64,000 bases of DNA from contig OY979718.1 of the NCBI GenBank assembly GCA_963855995.1, positions 30,537,282 to 30,601,281 of the forward strand, given 5' to 3'. Source of the stretch: Muricea muricata. Lineage: Eukaryota > Cnidaria > Anthozoa > Malacalcyonacea > Plexauridae. The translations under genes and the position numbers were made by a program. Shown one piece after another: positions 11,212-24,600 of this stretch; position 1 is the first letter of the stretch; each line of letters begins with the position of its first letter. The notes beneath the pieces are model-generated. The model saw only the letters and a program-made list of their open reading frames with translations. It ran no database searches and was not told the DNA's origin.

Positions 11212-12503
11212 CGTTCAAATCGCTTCTAGAACGCTTAAAACGCGATTTTGATGGTTCGAAGATCGTTTCTTTTCAGTGTACAAGCAAGTTATAGGTTTCT
11301 CATTTCAACATGTCATTTCGCTCATCCCGTTGGTTTTAGCGCCAAAAACCTGATTCCCGACTTGCTAAGTTCTCCAATTTCCATTTAGAAGGTCTCTTTT
11401 AGGTCCGTGATTGCAGTACATCATTGCGCTCAACTCGTTCACTTTAGCACTGAAAACATCATTTTAAGCTCTAAAACGTCACCCTGATCGATTTAAAACG
11501 GCGATTTTAACTTGGTGATTTGAGAATGTTTTTACGCTCAAATCGCTTCTAGAACACTTAAAACGCAATTTTGATGGTTCTAAGATCGTTTCTTTTCAGT
11601 TTACAAGAGAGTTATAGGTTTCTCGTGTCAACGGGTTACTTCGCTCATCTCGATAGTTTGAGCTCCGAAAACCTGATTCCCGACTTGCTAAGTTCTGCAA
11701 TTTCCATTTATTAGGTCTCTTTTAGGTCCGTGAATGCAGTACATTATTGCACTTAACTCGTTCCCTTTAGCACTTAAAACAACATTTTAAGCTTTAAAAC
11801 GTCACCCTGATCGATTTAAAACGGCAACTTTTAGTTGGTGATTTGAGCATGTTTTTACGTTCAAATCGCTTCTAGAACGCTTAAAACGCGATTTTGATGG
11901 TTCTAAGATCGTTTCTTTTCAGTGTACAAGCAAGTTATAGGTTTCTCATTTCAACATGTCATTTTGCTCATCCCGATGGTTTGAGCGCCGAAAACCTGAT
12001 TCCCGACTTGCTTGGTTCTGCAATTTCCATTTAGAAGGTCTCTTTTTGGTCCGTGATTGCATTACATCATTGCGCTCAACTCGTTCACTTTTGCACTGAA
12101 AACATCATTTTAAGCTCTAAAACGTCACCCTGATCGATTTAAAACGGCGATTTTAAGTTGGTGATTTTAGCATGTTTTTACGTTCAAAACGTTCTAGAAC
12201 GGGTAAAACGCGATTTTGATGGTTCTAAGATCGTTTCTTTTAACTTTACAAGGAAGCTCTAGGTTTCTCATGTCAAGGTGTTATTTTTCTAATCTCGATG
12301 GTTTGAGCGCCGAAAACATGATTCCCGACATGCTTAGTTCTGCAATTTTCGTTTAGACGGTCTCTTTTAGGTCCGTGAATGCAGTACATCATTGCACTCA
12401 ACTCGTTCAACTTTAGCGCTGAAAACATCATTTTAAGCTTTAAAACGTCACCCTGATCGATTTAAAACGGCATTTTTTAGTTGGTGATTTGAGCATACTT
12501 TTA
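11212..12503. repeat. 1,292-bp tetramer higher-order repeat, copy 2
   Basis: This block has the same four monomer types in the same order as the preceding tetramer, with only scattered substitutions such as GAGCTCCG for GAGCGCCG near 11,660. Confidence 0.9.
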
Positions 12504-13795
12504 CGTTCAAATCGCTTCTAGAACGCTTAAAACGCGATCTTGATGGTTCGAAGATCGTTTCTTTTCAGTGTACAAGCAAGTTATAGGTTTCTCATTTCAA
12601 CATGTCATTTCGCTCATCCCGTTGGTTTTAGCGCCAAAAACCTGATTCCCGACTTGCTAAGTTCTCCAATTTCCATTTAGAAGGTCTCTTTTAGGTCCGT
12701 GATTGCAGTACATCATTGCGCTCAACTCGTTCACTTTAGCACTGAAAACATCATTTTAAGCTCTAAAACGTCACCCTGATCGATTTAAAACGGCGATTTT
12801 AACTTGGTGATTTGAGAATGTTTTTACGCTCAAATCGCTTCTAGAACACTTAAAACGCAATTTTGATGGTTCTAAGATCGTTTCTTTTCAGTTTACAAGA
12901 GAGTTATAGGTTTCTCGTGTCAACGGGTTACTTCGCTCATCTCGATAGTTTGAGCGCCGAAAACCTGATTCCCGACTTGCTAAGTTCTGCAATTTCCATT
13001 TATTAGGTCTCTTTTAGGTCCGTGAATGCAGTACATTATTGCACTTAACTCGTTCCCTTTAGCACTTAAAACATCATTTTAAGCTTTAAAACGTCACCCT
13101 GATCGATTTAAAACGGCAACTTTTAGTTGGTGATTTGAGCATGTTTTTACGTTCAAATCGCTTCTAGAACGCTTAAAACGCGATTTTGATGGTTCTAAGA
13201 TCGTTTCTTTTCAGTGTACAAGCAAGTTATAGGTTTCTCATTTCAACATGTCATTTTGCTCATCCCGATGGTTTGAGCGCCGAAAACCTGATTCCCGACT
13301 TGCTTGGTTCTGCAATTTCCATTTAGAAGGTCTCTTTTTGGTCCGTGATTGCATTACATCATTGCGCTCAACTCGTTCACTTTTGCACTGAAAACATCAT
13401 TTTAAGCTCTAAAACGTCACCCTGATCGATTTAAAACGGCGATTTTAAGTTGGTGATTTTAGCATGTTTTTACGTTCAAAACGTTCTAGAACGGGTAAAA
13501 CGCGATTTTGATGGTTCTAAGATCGTTTCTTTTAACTTTACAAGGAAGCTCTAGGTTTCTCATGTCAAGGTGTTATTTTTCTAATCTCGATGGTTTGAGC
13601 GCCGAAAACATGATTCCCGACATGCTTAGTTCTGCAATTTTCGTTTAGAAGGTCTCTTTTAGGTCCGTGAATGCAGTACATCATTGCACTAAACTCGTTC
13701 AACTTTAGCACTGAAAATATCATTTTAAGCTTTAAAACGTCACCCTGATCGATTTAAAACGGCAACTTTTAGTTGGTGATTTGAGCATGTTTTTA
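12504..13795. repeat. 1,292-bp tetramer higher-order repeat, copy 3
   Basis: This is the third direct copy of the tetramer at constant 1,292-bp offset. It starts with the variant boundary GAGCATACTTTTACG. Confidence 0.9.
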
Positions 13796-14764
13796 CGTTC
13801 AAATCGCTTCTAGAACGCTTAAAACGCGATTTTGATGGTTCGAAGATCGTTTCTTTTCAGTGTACAAGCAAGTTATAGGTTTCTCATTTCAACATGTCAT
13901 TTCGCTCATCCCGTTGGTTTTAGCGCCAAAAACCTGATTCCCGACTTGCTAAGTTCTCCAATTTCCATTTAGAAGGTCTCTTTTAGGTCCGTGATTGCAG
14001 TACATCATTGCGCTCAACTCGTTCACTTTAGCACTGAAAACATCATTTTAAGCTCTAAAACGTCACCCTGATCGATTTAAAACGGCGATTTTAACTTGGT
14101 GATTTGAGAATGTTTTTACGCTCAAATCGCTTCTAGAACACTTAAAACGCAATTTTGATGGTTCTAAGATCGTTTCTTTTCAGTTTACAAGAGAGTTATA
14201 GGTTTCTCGTGTCAACGGGTTACTTCGCTCATCTCGATAGTTTGCGCGCCGAAAACCTGATTCCCGACTTGCTAAGTTCTGCAATTTCCATTTATTAGGT
14301 CTCTTTTAGGTCCGTGAATGCAGTACATTATTGCACTTAACTCGTTCCCTTTAGCACTTAAAACATCATTTTAAGCTTTAAAACGTCACCCTGATCGATT
14401 TAAAACGGCAACTTTTAGTTGGTGATTTGAGCATGTTTTTACGTTCAAATCGCTTCTAGAACGCTTAAAACGCGATTTTGATGGTTCTAAGATCGTTTCT
14501 TTTCAGTGTACAAACAAGTTATAGGTTTCTCATTTCAACATGTCATTTTGCTCATCCCGATGGTTTGAGCGCCGAAAACCTGATTCCCGACTTGCTAAGT
14601 TCTGCAATTTCCATTTAGAAGGTCTCATTTTGGTCCGTGATTGCATTACATCATTGCACTCAACTCGTTCACTTTTGCACTGAAAACATCATTTTAAGCT
14701 CTAAAACGTCACCCTGATCGATTTAAAACGGCGATTTTAAGTTGGTGATTTGAGCATGTTTTTA
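13796..14764. repeat. Tetramer higher-order repeat, copy 4 (three monomers only)
   Basis: The first three monomer types of the tetramer are present. The fourth position (from 14,765) is a different type with a TTTTTTTTCATTG stretch, so the regular tetramer tract ends here. Confidence 0.85.
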
Positions 14765-15749
14765 CGTTCAAATCGCTTCTAGAACACTTAAAACGCGATT
14801 TTGATGGTTCTAAGATCGTTTTTTTTCATTGTAAAGCAAGTTATAGGTTTCTCATTTCAACATGTCATTTCGCTCATCTCGATGGTTTGAGTGCCGAAAA
14901 CCTGATTCCCGACTTGCTTGGTTCTGCAATTTCCATTTAGAAGGTTTTTTTTAAGTCCGTGATTGCAGCACATCATTGCGCTCAACTCGTTCACTTTAGC
15001 ACTGAAAACATCATTTCAAGCTCTAAAACGTCACCCTGATCGATTTAAAACGACGATTTTAAGTTGGTGATTTGAGCATGTTTTTACGCTCAAATCGCTT
15101 CTAGAACACTTAAAACGCAATTTTGATGGTTCTAAGATCGTTTCTGTTAAGTTTACTAGAGAGTTATAGGTTTCTCATGTCAACGGGTTACTTCGCTCAT
15201 CTCGATAATTTGAGCGCCGAAAACATGATTCCCGACTTGCTAAGTTCTGCAATTTCCATTTATTGTGTCTCTTTTAGGTCCGTCATTGCAGTACGTTATT
15301 GCGCTCAACTCGTTCACTTTAGCACTGAAAACATCATTTTAAGCTCTAAAACGTCACTCTGATCGATTTAAAACGGCGATTTTAAGTTAGTGATTTGAGC
15401 ATGTTTTTACGCTCAAATCGCTTCTAGAACGCTTAAAACGCGATTTTGATGGTTCTAAGATCGTTTCTTTTCAGTTTAAAGGCAAGTTATAGGTTTCTCA
15501 TGTCAACGTGTTATTTTGCTCATCTCGATGGTTTGAGCGCCGAAAACATGATTCCCGACATGCTTAGTTCTGCAATTTTTATTTAGAAGGTCTCTTTTAG
15601 GTGCGTGAATGCATTACATCATTGCGCTGAACTCGTTCACTTTAGCACTGAAATCATCATTTTAAGCTCTAAAACGTCACCCTGATCGATTTAAAACAGC
15701 AATTTTTCGTTGGTGATTTGAGCATTTTTTTACGTTCAAATCGCTTCTA

Positions 15750-15792
15750 CAGGGTGTCCCAAAAAAAACGGAACCCGCATAAATTAATTATG
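15750..15792 (+). repeat. MITE left terminal inverted repeat
   Basis: The repeat runs from CAGGGTGTCCC through eight A, then CGGAACCCGCATAAAT, to AATTATG. It matches the complement of the right end except at one base (T here, C there, at repeat position 36). Confidence 0.93.
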
Positions 15793-16103
15793 CAGTCGTT
15801 AAAAATATTCACAATTATGTAATTATTATTCACAGTAGTGTGATGACTTGACATTTCTGTACCTCAGGGATTTCATATTTTTGTGCAGCATATGTTAAAG
15901 CAAAGCAAGTTAAAAGTAATGACTTACACCTATCCGTATTGCTAATTTTTCACGCAAAAGTGTAGTAAAAACAAAGCGACATTAACTGAATAATAGCAAC
16001 AACAAACGTAATCATGTTTCCTATAAAAGTTTTGACGAACGAGGACAAAATCAGCGTGTATAACACAGCTTTTAAAACTTTTATAGCTTTCAATTTGTGA
16101 ATC

Positions 16104-16177
16104 ATAATGCATACAACATTAGTTTATGCGGGTTTCGTTTTAAGTGCATACATAATTGATTTATGCGGGTTCCGTTT
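16104..16177. repeat. MITE subterminal direct repeat
   Basis: The segment around TTTATGCGGGTTTCGTTT (16,123-16,140) is repeated as TTTATGCGGGTTCCGTTT (16,160-16,177). Similarity extends upstream through TGCATACA, giving two imperfect copies of about 37 bp. Only the right end has this. It may be a partial duplication of the terminus or a second transposase-binding site. Confidence 0.7.
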
Positions 16178-16193
16178 TTTTTGGGACACCCTG
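16151..16193 (-). repeat. MITE right terminal inverted repeat
   Basis: Read on the minus strand this is the same 43-bp terminus as the left end, with one mismatch. A degenerate copy of its inner part lies just inside, at 16,104-16,140. Confidence 0.93.
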
Positions 16194-19100
16194 TACAACG
16201 CTTAAAACGCGATATTTATGGTTCTAAGATCGTTTCTGTTCAGTGTACAAGCAAGTTATAGGTTTCTCATTTCAACATGTCATTTCGCTCATCCCGATGG
16301 TTTGAGCGCCGAAAACCTGATTCCCGACTTGCTAAGTTCTGCAATTTCCATTTAGAAGGTCTCTTTTAGGTCCGTGAATGCAGTACATCATTGCACTAAA
16401 CTCGTTCACCTTAGCACTGAAAACATCATTTTAAGCTCTAAAACGTCGCCCTGATCGACATAAAACGGCGATTTTTAGTCGGTGATTTGAGCATGTTTTT
16501 ACGCTCAAATCGCTTCTAGAACACTTAAAACGCAATTTTGATGGTTCTAAGATCGTTTCTGTTAAGTTTACTAGAGAGTTATAGGTGTTTCATGTCAACG
16601 GGTTACTTCGCTCATCTCGATAGTTTGAGCGCCGAAAAGATGATTCCCGACTTGCTAAGTTCTGCAATTTCCATTTATTGGTTCTCTTTTAGGTCCGTGA
16701 ATGCAGTACATCATTGCACTCAACTCGTTCACTTTAGCACTGAAAACATCATTTTATGCTTTAAAACGTCACCCTGATCGATTTAAAACGGCAAATTTTA
16801 GTTGGTTATTTGAGCATGTTTTTACGTTCAAATCCCTTCTAGAATGCTTAAAACGCGATTTTAATGGTTCTAAGATGGTTTCTTTTCAGTGTACAAGCAA
16901 GTTATAGGTTTTTCATTTCAACATGTCATTTCGCTCATGCCGATATTTTGAGCGCCGAAAACCTGATTCCCGACTGGCTAAGTTCTGCAATTTCCATTTA
17001 GAAGGTCTCTTTTAGGTCCGTGATTGCAGTACATCATTGCGCTCAACTCGTTCACTTTAGCACTTAAAACATCATTTTAAGCTCTAAAACGTCACCCTGA
17101 TCGATTTAAAACGGCGATTTTAAGTTGGTGATTTTAGCATGTTTTTACGCTCAAATCGTTCTAGAACGAGCAAAACGCGATTTTGATGGTTCTAAGATCG
17201 TTTCTTTTAAGTTTACAAGCAAGTTCTAGGTTTTTCATGTCAAGGTGCTATTTTGCTAATCTCGATGGTTTGAGCGCCGAAAACATGATTCCCGACATGC
17301 TTAGTTCTGCAATTTCCATTTAGAAGGTCTCTTTTAGGTCCGTGAATGCAGTACATCATTGCACTCAACTCATTCACTTTAGCACTGAAAACATCATTTT
17401 AAGCTCTAAAACGTCGCCCTGATCGACTTAAAACGGCGATTTTTACTTGGTGATTTGAGCATATTTTTACGCTCAAATCGCTTCTAGAACGCTTAAAACG
17501 CGATTTTGATGGTTCTAAGATCGTTTCTTTTCTGCTTAAGGGCAAGTTAGAGGTTTCTAATTTCAACATGTCATTTTGCTCATCCCGATGGTTTGAGCGC
17601 CGAAAACCTGATTCCCGACTTGCTAAGTTCTGCAATTTCCATTTAGAAGGTCTCTTTTTGGTCCGTGATTGCATTACATCATTGCGCTCAACTCGTTCAC
17701 TTTTGCACTGAAAACATCATTTTAAGCTCTAAAACGTCACCCTGATCGATTTAAAACGGCAACTTTTAGTTGGTGATTTTAGCATGTTTTTACGTTCAAA
17801 ACGTTCTAGAACGGGTAAAACGCGATTTTGATGGTTCTAAGATCGTTTCTTTTAACTTTACAAGGAAGCTCTAGGTTTCTCATGTCAAGGTGTTATTTTT
17901 CTAATCTCGATGGTTTGAGCGCCGAAAACATGATTCCCGACATGCTTAGTTCTGCAATTTTCATTTAGAAGGTCTCTTTTAGGTCCGTGAATGCAGTACA
18001 TCATTGCACTCAACTCGTTCACTTTAGCACTGAAAACATCATTTTAAGCTTTAAAACGTCACCCTGATCGATTTAAAACGGCAACTTTTAGTTGGTGATT
18101 TGAGCATGTTTTTACGTTCAAATCGCTTCTAGAACGCTTAAAACGCGATTTTGATGGTTCTAAGATCGTTTCTTTTCAGTGTACAAGCAAGTTATAGGTT
18201 TCTCATTTCAACATCTCATTTCGCTCATCCCGTTGGTTTTAGCGCCAAAAACCTGATTCCCGACTTGCTAAGTTCTCCAATTTCCATTTAGAAGGTCTCT
18301 TTTAGGTCCGTGATTGCAGTACATCATTGCGCTCAACTCGTTCACTTTAGCACTGAAAACATCATTTTAAGCTCTAAAACGTCACCCTGATCGATTTAAA
18401 ACGGCGATTTTAACTTGGTGATTTGAGAATGTTTTTACGCTCAAATCGCTTCTAGAACACTTAAAACGCAATTTTGATGGTTCTAAGATCGTTTCTTTTC
18501 AGTTTACAAGAGAGTTATAGGTTTCTCATGTCAACGGGTTACTTCGCTCATCTCGATAGTTTGAGCGCCGAAAACCTGATTCTCGACTTGCTAGGTTCTG
18601 CAATTTCCATTTATTAGGTCTCTTTTAGGTCCGTGAATGCAGTACATCATTGCACTCAACTCATTCACTTTAGCACTGAAAACATCATTTTAAGCTCTAA
18701 AACGTCGCCCTGATCGACTTAAAACGGCGATTTTTACTTGGTGATTTGAGCATATTTTTACGCTCAAATCGCTTCTAGAACGCTTAAAACGCGATTTTGA
18801 TGGTTCTAAGATCGTTTCTTTTCTGCTTAAGGGCAAGTTAGAGGTTTCTAATTTCAACATGTCATTTTGCTCATCCCGATGGTTTGAGCGCCGAAAACCT
18901 GATTCCCGACTTGCTAAGTTCTGCAATTTCCATTTAGAAGGTCTCTTTTTGGTCCGTGATTGCATTACATCATTGCGCTCAACTCGTTCACTTTTGCACT
19001 GAAAACATCATTTTAAGCTCTAAAACGTCACCCTGATCGATTTAAAACGGCAACTTTTAGTTGGTGATTTTAGCATGTTTTTACGTTCAAAACGTTCTAG

Positions 19101-21679
19101 AACGGGTAAAACGCGATTTTGATGGTTCTAAGATCGTTTCTTTTAACTTTACAAGGAAGCTCTAGGTTTCTCATGTCAAGGTGTTATTTTTCTAATCTCG
19201 ATGGTTTGAGCGCCGAAAACATGATTCCCGACATGCTTAGTTCTGCAATTTTCATTTAGAAGGTCTCTTTTAGGTCCGTGAATGCAGTACATCATTGCAC
19301 TCAACTCGTTCACTTTAGCACTGAAAACATCATTTTAAGCTTTAAAACGTCACCCTGATCGATTTAAAACGGCAACTTTTAGTTGGTGATTTGAGCATGT
19401 TTTTACGTTCAAATCGCTTCTAGAACGCTTAAAACGCGATTTTGATGGTTCTAAGATCGTTTCTTTTCAGTGTACAAGCAAGTTATAGGTTTCTCATTTC
19501 AACATGTCATTTCGCTCATCCCGTTGGTTTTAGCGCCAAAAACCTGATTCCCGACTTGCTAAGTTCTCCAATTTCCATTTAGAAGGTCTCTTTTAGGTCC
19601 GTGATTGCAGTACATCATTGCGCTCAACTCGTTCACTTTAGCACTGAAAACATCATTTTAAGCTCTAAAACGTCACCCTGATCGATTTAAAACGGCGATT
19701 TTAACTTGGTGATTTGAGAATGTTTTTACGCTCAAATCGCTTCTAGAACACTTAAAACGCAATTTTGATGGTTCTAAGATCGTTTCTTTTCAGTTTACAA
19801 GAGAGTTATAGGTTTCTCATGTCAACGGGTTACTTCGCTCATCTCGATAGTTTGAGCGCCGAAAACCTGATTCTCGACTTGCTAGGTTCTGCAATTTCCA
19901 TTTATTAGGTCTCTTTTAGGTCCGTGAATGCAGTACATTATTGCACTCAACTCGTTCACTTTAGCACTGAAAACATCATTTTAAGCTCTAAAACGTCACC
20001 CTGATCGATTTAAAACGGCAACTTTTAGTTGGTGATTTGAGCATGTTTTTACCTTCAAATCGCTTTTAGAACACTTAAAACGCGATTTTGATGGTTCTAA
20101 GATCGTTTTTTTTCATTGTAAAGCAAGTTATAGGTTTCTCATTTCAACATGTCATTTCGCTCATCTCGATGGTTTGAGCGCCGAAAACCTGATTCCCGAC
20201 TTGCTTGGTTCTGCAATTTCCATTTAGAAGGTCTCTTTTAGGTCCGTGATTGCAGTACATCATTGCGCTCAACTCGTTCACTTTAGCACTGAAAACATCA
20301 TTTTAAGCTCTAAAACGTCACCCTGATCGATTTAAAACGGCGATTTTAACTTGGTGATTTGAGAATGTTTTTACGCTCAAATCGCTTCTAGAACACTTAA
20401 AACGCAATTTTGATGGTTCTAAGATCGTTTCTTTTCAGTTTACAAGAGAGTTATAGGTTTCTCATGTCAACGGGTTACTTCGCTCATCTCGATAGTTTGA
20501 GCGCCGAAAACCTGATTCTCGACTTGCTAGGTTCTGCAATTTCCATTTATTAGGTCTCTTTTAGGTCCGTGAATGCAGTACATTATTGCACTCAACTCGT
20601 TCACTTTAGCACTGAAAACATCATTTTAAGCTCTAAAACGTCACCCTGATCGATTTAAAACGGCAACTTTTAGTTGGTGATTTGAGCATGTTTTTACCTT
20701 CAAATCGCTTTTAGAACACTTAAAACGCGATTTTGATGGTTCTAAGATCGTTTTTTTTCGTTGTAAAGCAAGTTATAGGTTTCTCATTTCAACATGTCAT
20801 TTCGCTCATCTCGATGGTTTGAGCGCCGAAAACCTGATTCCCGACTTGCTTGGTTCTGCAATTTCCATTTAGAAGGTTTTTTTTAAGTCCGTGATTGCAG
20901 TACATCATTGCGCTCAACTCGTTCACTTTAGCACTGAAAACATCATTTCAAGCTCTAAAACGTCACCCTGATCGATTTAAAACGGCGATTTTAAGTTGGT
21001 GATTTTAGCATGTTTTTACGCTCAAATCGCTTCTAGAACACTTAAAACGCAATTTTGATGGTTCTAAGATCGTTTCTGTTAAGTTTACTAGAGAGTTATA
21101 GGTTTCTCATGTCAACGGGTTACTTCGCTCATCTCGATAATTTGAGCGCCGAAAACATGATTCCCGACTTGCTAAGTTCTGTAATTTCCATTTATTTGGT
21201 CTCTTTTAGGTCCGTCATTGCAGTACATCATTCCGCTCAACTCGTTCACTTTAGCACTGAAAACATCATTTTAAGCTCTAAAACGTCACCCTGATCGATT
21301 TAAAACGGCGATTTTAAGTTAGTGATTTGAGCATGTTTTTACGCTCAAATCGCTTCTAGAACGCTTAAAACGCGATTTTGATGGTTCTAAGATCGTTTCT
21401 TTTCAGTTTAAAGGCAAGTTATAGGTTTCTCATGTCAACGTGTTATTTTGCTCATCTCGATGGTTTGAGCGCCGAAAACATGATTCCCGACATGCTTAGT
21501 TCTGCAATTTTTATTTAGAAGGTCTCTTTTAGGTGCGTGAATGCATTACATCATTGCGCTGAACTCGTTCACTTTAGCACTGAAATCATCATTTTAAGCT
21601 CTAAAACGTCACCCTGATCGATTTAAAACAGCAATTTTTCGTTGGTGATTTGAGCATTTTTTTACGTTCAAATCGCTTC

Positions 21680-24600
21680 TACAACGCTTAAAACGCGATT
21701 TTTATGGTTCTAAGATCGTTTCTGTTCAGTGTACAAGCAAGTTATAGGTTTCTCATTTCAACATGTCATTTCGCTCATCCCGATGGTTTGAGCGCCGAAA
21801 ACCTGATTCCCGACTTGCTAAGTTCTGCAATTTCCATTTAGAAGGTCTCTTTTAGGTCCGTGAATGCAGTACATCATTGCACTAAACTCGTTCACCTTAG
21901 CACTGAAAACATCATTTTAAGCTCTAAAACGTCGCCCTGATCGACATAAAACGGCGATTTTTAGTCGGTGATTTGAGCATGTTTTTACGCTCAAATCGCT
22001 TCTAGAACACTTAAAACGCAATTTTGATGGTTCTAAGATCGTTTCTGTTAAGTTTACTAGAGAGTTATAGGTGTTTCATGTCAACGGGTTACTTCGCTCA
22101 TCTCGATAGTTTGAGCGCCGAAAAGATGATTCCCGACTTGCTAAGTTCTGCAATTTCCATTTATTGGTTCTCTTTTAGGTCCGTGAATGCAGTACATCAT
22201 TGCACTCAACTCGTTCACTTTAGCACTGAAAACATCATTTTATGCTTTAAAACGTCACCCTGATCGATTTAAAACGGCAAATTTTAGTTGGTTATTTGAG
22301 CATGTTTTTACGTTCAAATCCCTTCTAGAATGCTTAAAACGCGATTTTAATGGTTCTAAGATGGTTTCTTTTCAGTGTACAAGCAAGTTATAGGTTTCTC
22401 ATTTCAACATGTCATTTCGCTCATGCCGATATTTTGAGCGCCGAAAACCTGATTCCCGACTGGCTAAGTTCTGCAATTTCCATTTAGAAGGTCTCTTTTA
22501 GGTCCGTGATTGCAGTACATCATTGCGCTCAACTCGTTCACTTTAGCACTTAAAACATCATTTTAAGCTCTAAAAATTCACCCTGATCGATTTAAAACGG
22601 CGATTTTAAGTTGGTGATTTTAGCATGTTTTTACGCTCAAATCGTTCTAGAACGAGCAAAACGCGATTTTGATGGTTCTAAGATCGTTTCTTTTAAGTTT
22701 ACAAGCAAGTTCTAGGTTTTTCATGTCAAGGTGCTATTTTGCTAATCTCGATGGTTTGAGCGCCGAAAACATGATTCCCGACATGCTTAGTTCTGCAATT
22801 TCCATTTAGAAGGTCTCTTTTAGGTCCGTGAATGCAGTACATCATTGCACTCAACTCATTCACTTTAGCACTGAAAACATCATTTTAAGCTCTAAAACGT
22901 CGCCCTGATCGACTTAAAACGGCGATTTTTACTTGGTGATTTGAGCATATTTTTACGCTCAAATCGCTTCTAGAACGCTTAAAACGCGATTTTGATGGTT
23001 CTAAGGTCGTTTCTTTTCTGCTTAAGGGCAAGTTAGAGGTTTCTAATTTCAACATGTCATTTTGCTCATCCCGATGGTTTGAGCGCCGAAAACCTGATTC
23101 CCGACTTGCTAAGTTCTGCAATTTCCATTTAGAAGGTCTCTTTTTGGTCCGTGATTGCATTACATCATTGCGCTCAACTCGTTCACTTTTGCACTGAAAA
23201 CATCATTTTAAGCTCTAAAACGTCACCCTGATCGATTTAAAACGGCAACTTTTAGTTGGTGATTTTAGCATGTTTTTACGTTCAAAACGTTCTAGAACGG
23301 GTAAAACGCGATTTTGATGGTTCTAAGATCGTTTCTTTTAACTTTACAAGGAAGCTCTAGGTTTCTCATGTCAAGGTGTTATTTTTCTAATCTCGATGGT
23401 TTGAGCGCCGAAAACATGATTCCCGACATGCTTAGTTCTGCAATTTTCATTTAGAAGGTCTTTTTTAGGTCCGTGAATGCAGTACATCATTGCACTCAAC
23501 TCGTTCACTTTAGCACTGAAAACATCATTTTAAGCTTTAAAACGTCACCCTGATCGATTTAAAACGGCAACTTTTAGTTGGTGATTTGAGCATGTTTTTA
23601 CGTTCAAATCGCTTCTAGAACGCTTAAAACGCGATTTTGATGGTTCTAAGATCGTTTCTTTTCAGTGTACAAGCAAGTTATAGGTTTCTCATTTCAACAT
23701 GTCATTTCGCTCATCCCGTTGGTTTTAGCGCCAAAAACCTGATTCCCGACTTGCTAAGTTCTCCAATTTCCATTTAGAAGGTCTCTTTTAGGTCCGTGAT
23801 TGCAGTACATCATTGCGCTCAACTCGTTCACTTTAGCACTGAAAACATCATTTTAAGCTCTAAAACGTCACCCTGATCGATTTAAAACGGCGATTTTAAC
23901 TTGGTGATTTGAGAATGTTTTTACGCTCAAATCGCTTCTAGAACACTTAAAACGCAATTTTGATGGTTCTAAGATCGTTTCTTTTCAGTTTACAAGAGAG
24001 TTATAGGTTTCTCATGTCAACGGGTTACTTCGCTCATCTCGATAGTTTGAGCGCCGAAAACCTGATTCCCGACTTGCTAGGTTCTGCAATTTCCATTTAT
24101 TAGGTCTCTTTTAGGTCCGTGAATGCAGTACATTATTGCACTCAACTCGTTCACTTTAGCACTGAAAACATCATTTTAAGCTTTAAAACGTCACCCTGAT
24201 CGATTTAAAACGGCAACTTTTAGTTGGTGATTTGAGCATGTTTTTACGTTCAAATCGCTTCTAGAACACTTAAAACGCGATTTTGATGGTTCTAAGATCG
24301 TTTTTTTTCATTGTAAAGCAAGTTATAGGTTTCTCATTTCAACATGTCATTTCGCTCATCTCGATGGTTTGAGCGCCGAAAACCTGATTCCCGACTTGCT
24401 TGGTTCTGCAATTTCCATTTAGAAGGTTTTTTTTAAGTCCGTGATTGCAGTACATCATTGCGCTCAACTCGTTCACTTTAGCACTGAAAACATCATTTCA
24501 AGCTCTAAAACGTCACCCTGATCGATTTAAAACGGCGATTTTAAGTTGGTGATTTTAGCATGTTTTTACGCTCAAATCGCTTCTAGAACACTTAAAACGG

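Larger units (their letters stand above)
15750..16193. mobile_element. 444-bp MITE, Tc1/mariner-like, flanked by TA
   Basis: This segment has no satellite similarity. It begins CAGGGTGTCCCAAAAAAAA and ends with the reverse complement, giving 43-bp terminal inverted repeats with one mismatch (15,750-15,792 and 16,151-16,193). It is flanked by TA on both sides (15,748-15,749 and 16,194-16,195). Uninterrupted relatives read CTTCTACAACGC at 21,680, 25,231, 29,428 and 32,333, so a single TA was duplicated, as expected for Tc1/mariner transposition. The distance bookkeeping agrees: the 446 bp of excess spacing equals 444 + 2. There is no open frame of useful length, so it is non-autonomous and would need a transposase from elsewhere. 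The exact subfamily cannot be named from sequence alone. Confidence 0.93.
15748..21679. repeat. Super-repeat block 1 (interrupted by the MITE)
   Basis: Blocks are phased here at the TA of the rare CTTCTACAACGC monomer. The distance to the next such site is 5,932 bp. Removing the 444-bp MITE and its 2-bp target duplication leaves 5,486 bp, about 17 monomers. Inside the block a tetramer is duplicated: the CTGCTTAAGGG monomers at about 17,535 and 18,826 are 1,291 bp apart. Confidence 0.85.

Noticed and set aside
15750-16193. hAT-type element suggested by the CAGGG terminus
   Set aside because: hAT elements make 8-bp target duplications. The four empty sites show only a TA duplication, fitting Tc1/mariner.
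17399-17674. Recurring 78-91-codon minus-strand open frame, lysine/arginine/serine-rich
   Set aside because: It is the reverse strand of the CTGCTTAAGGG monomer type. Copies are identical because the DNA was duplicated, not because protein is conserved.
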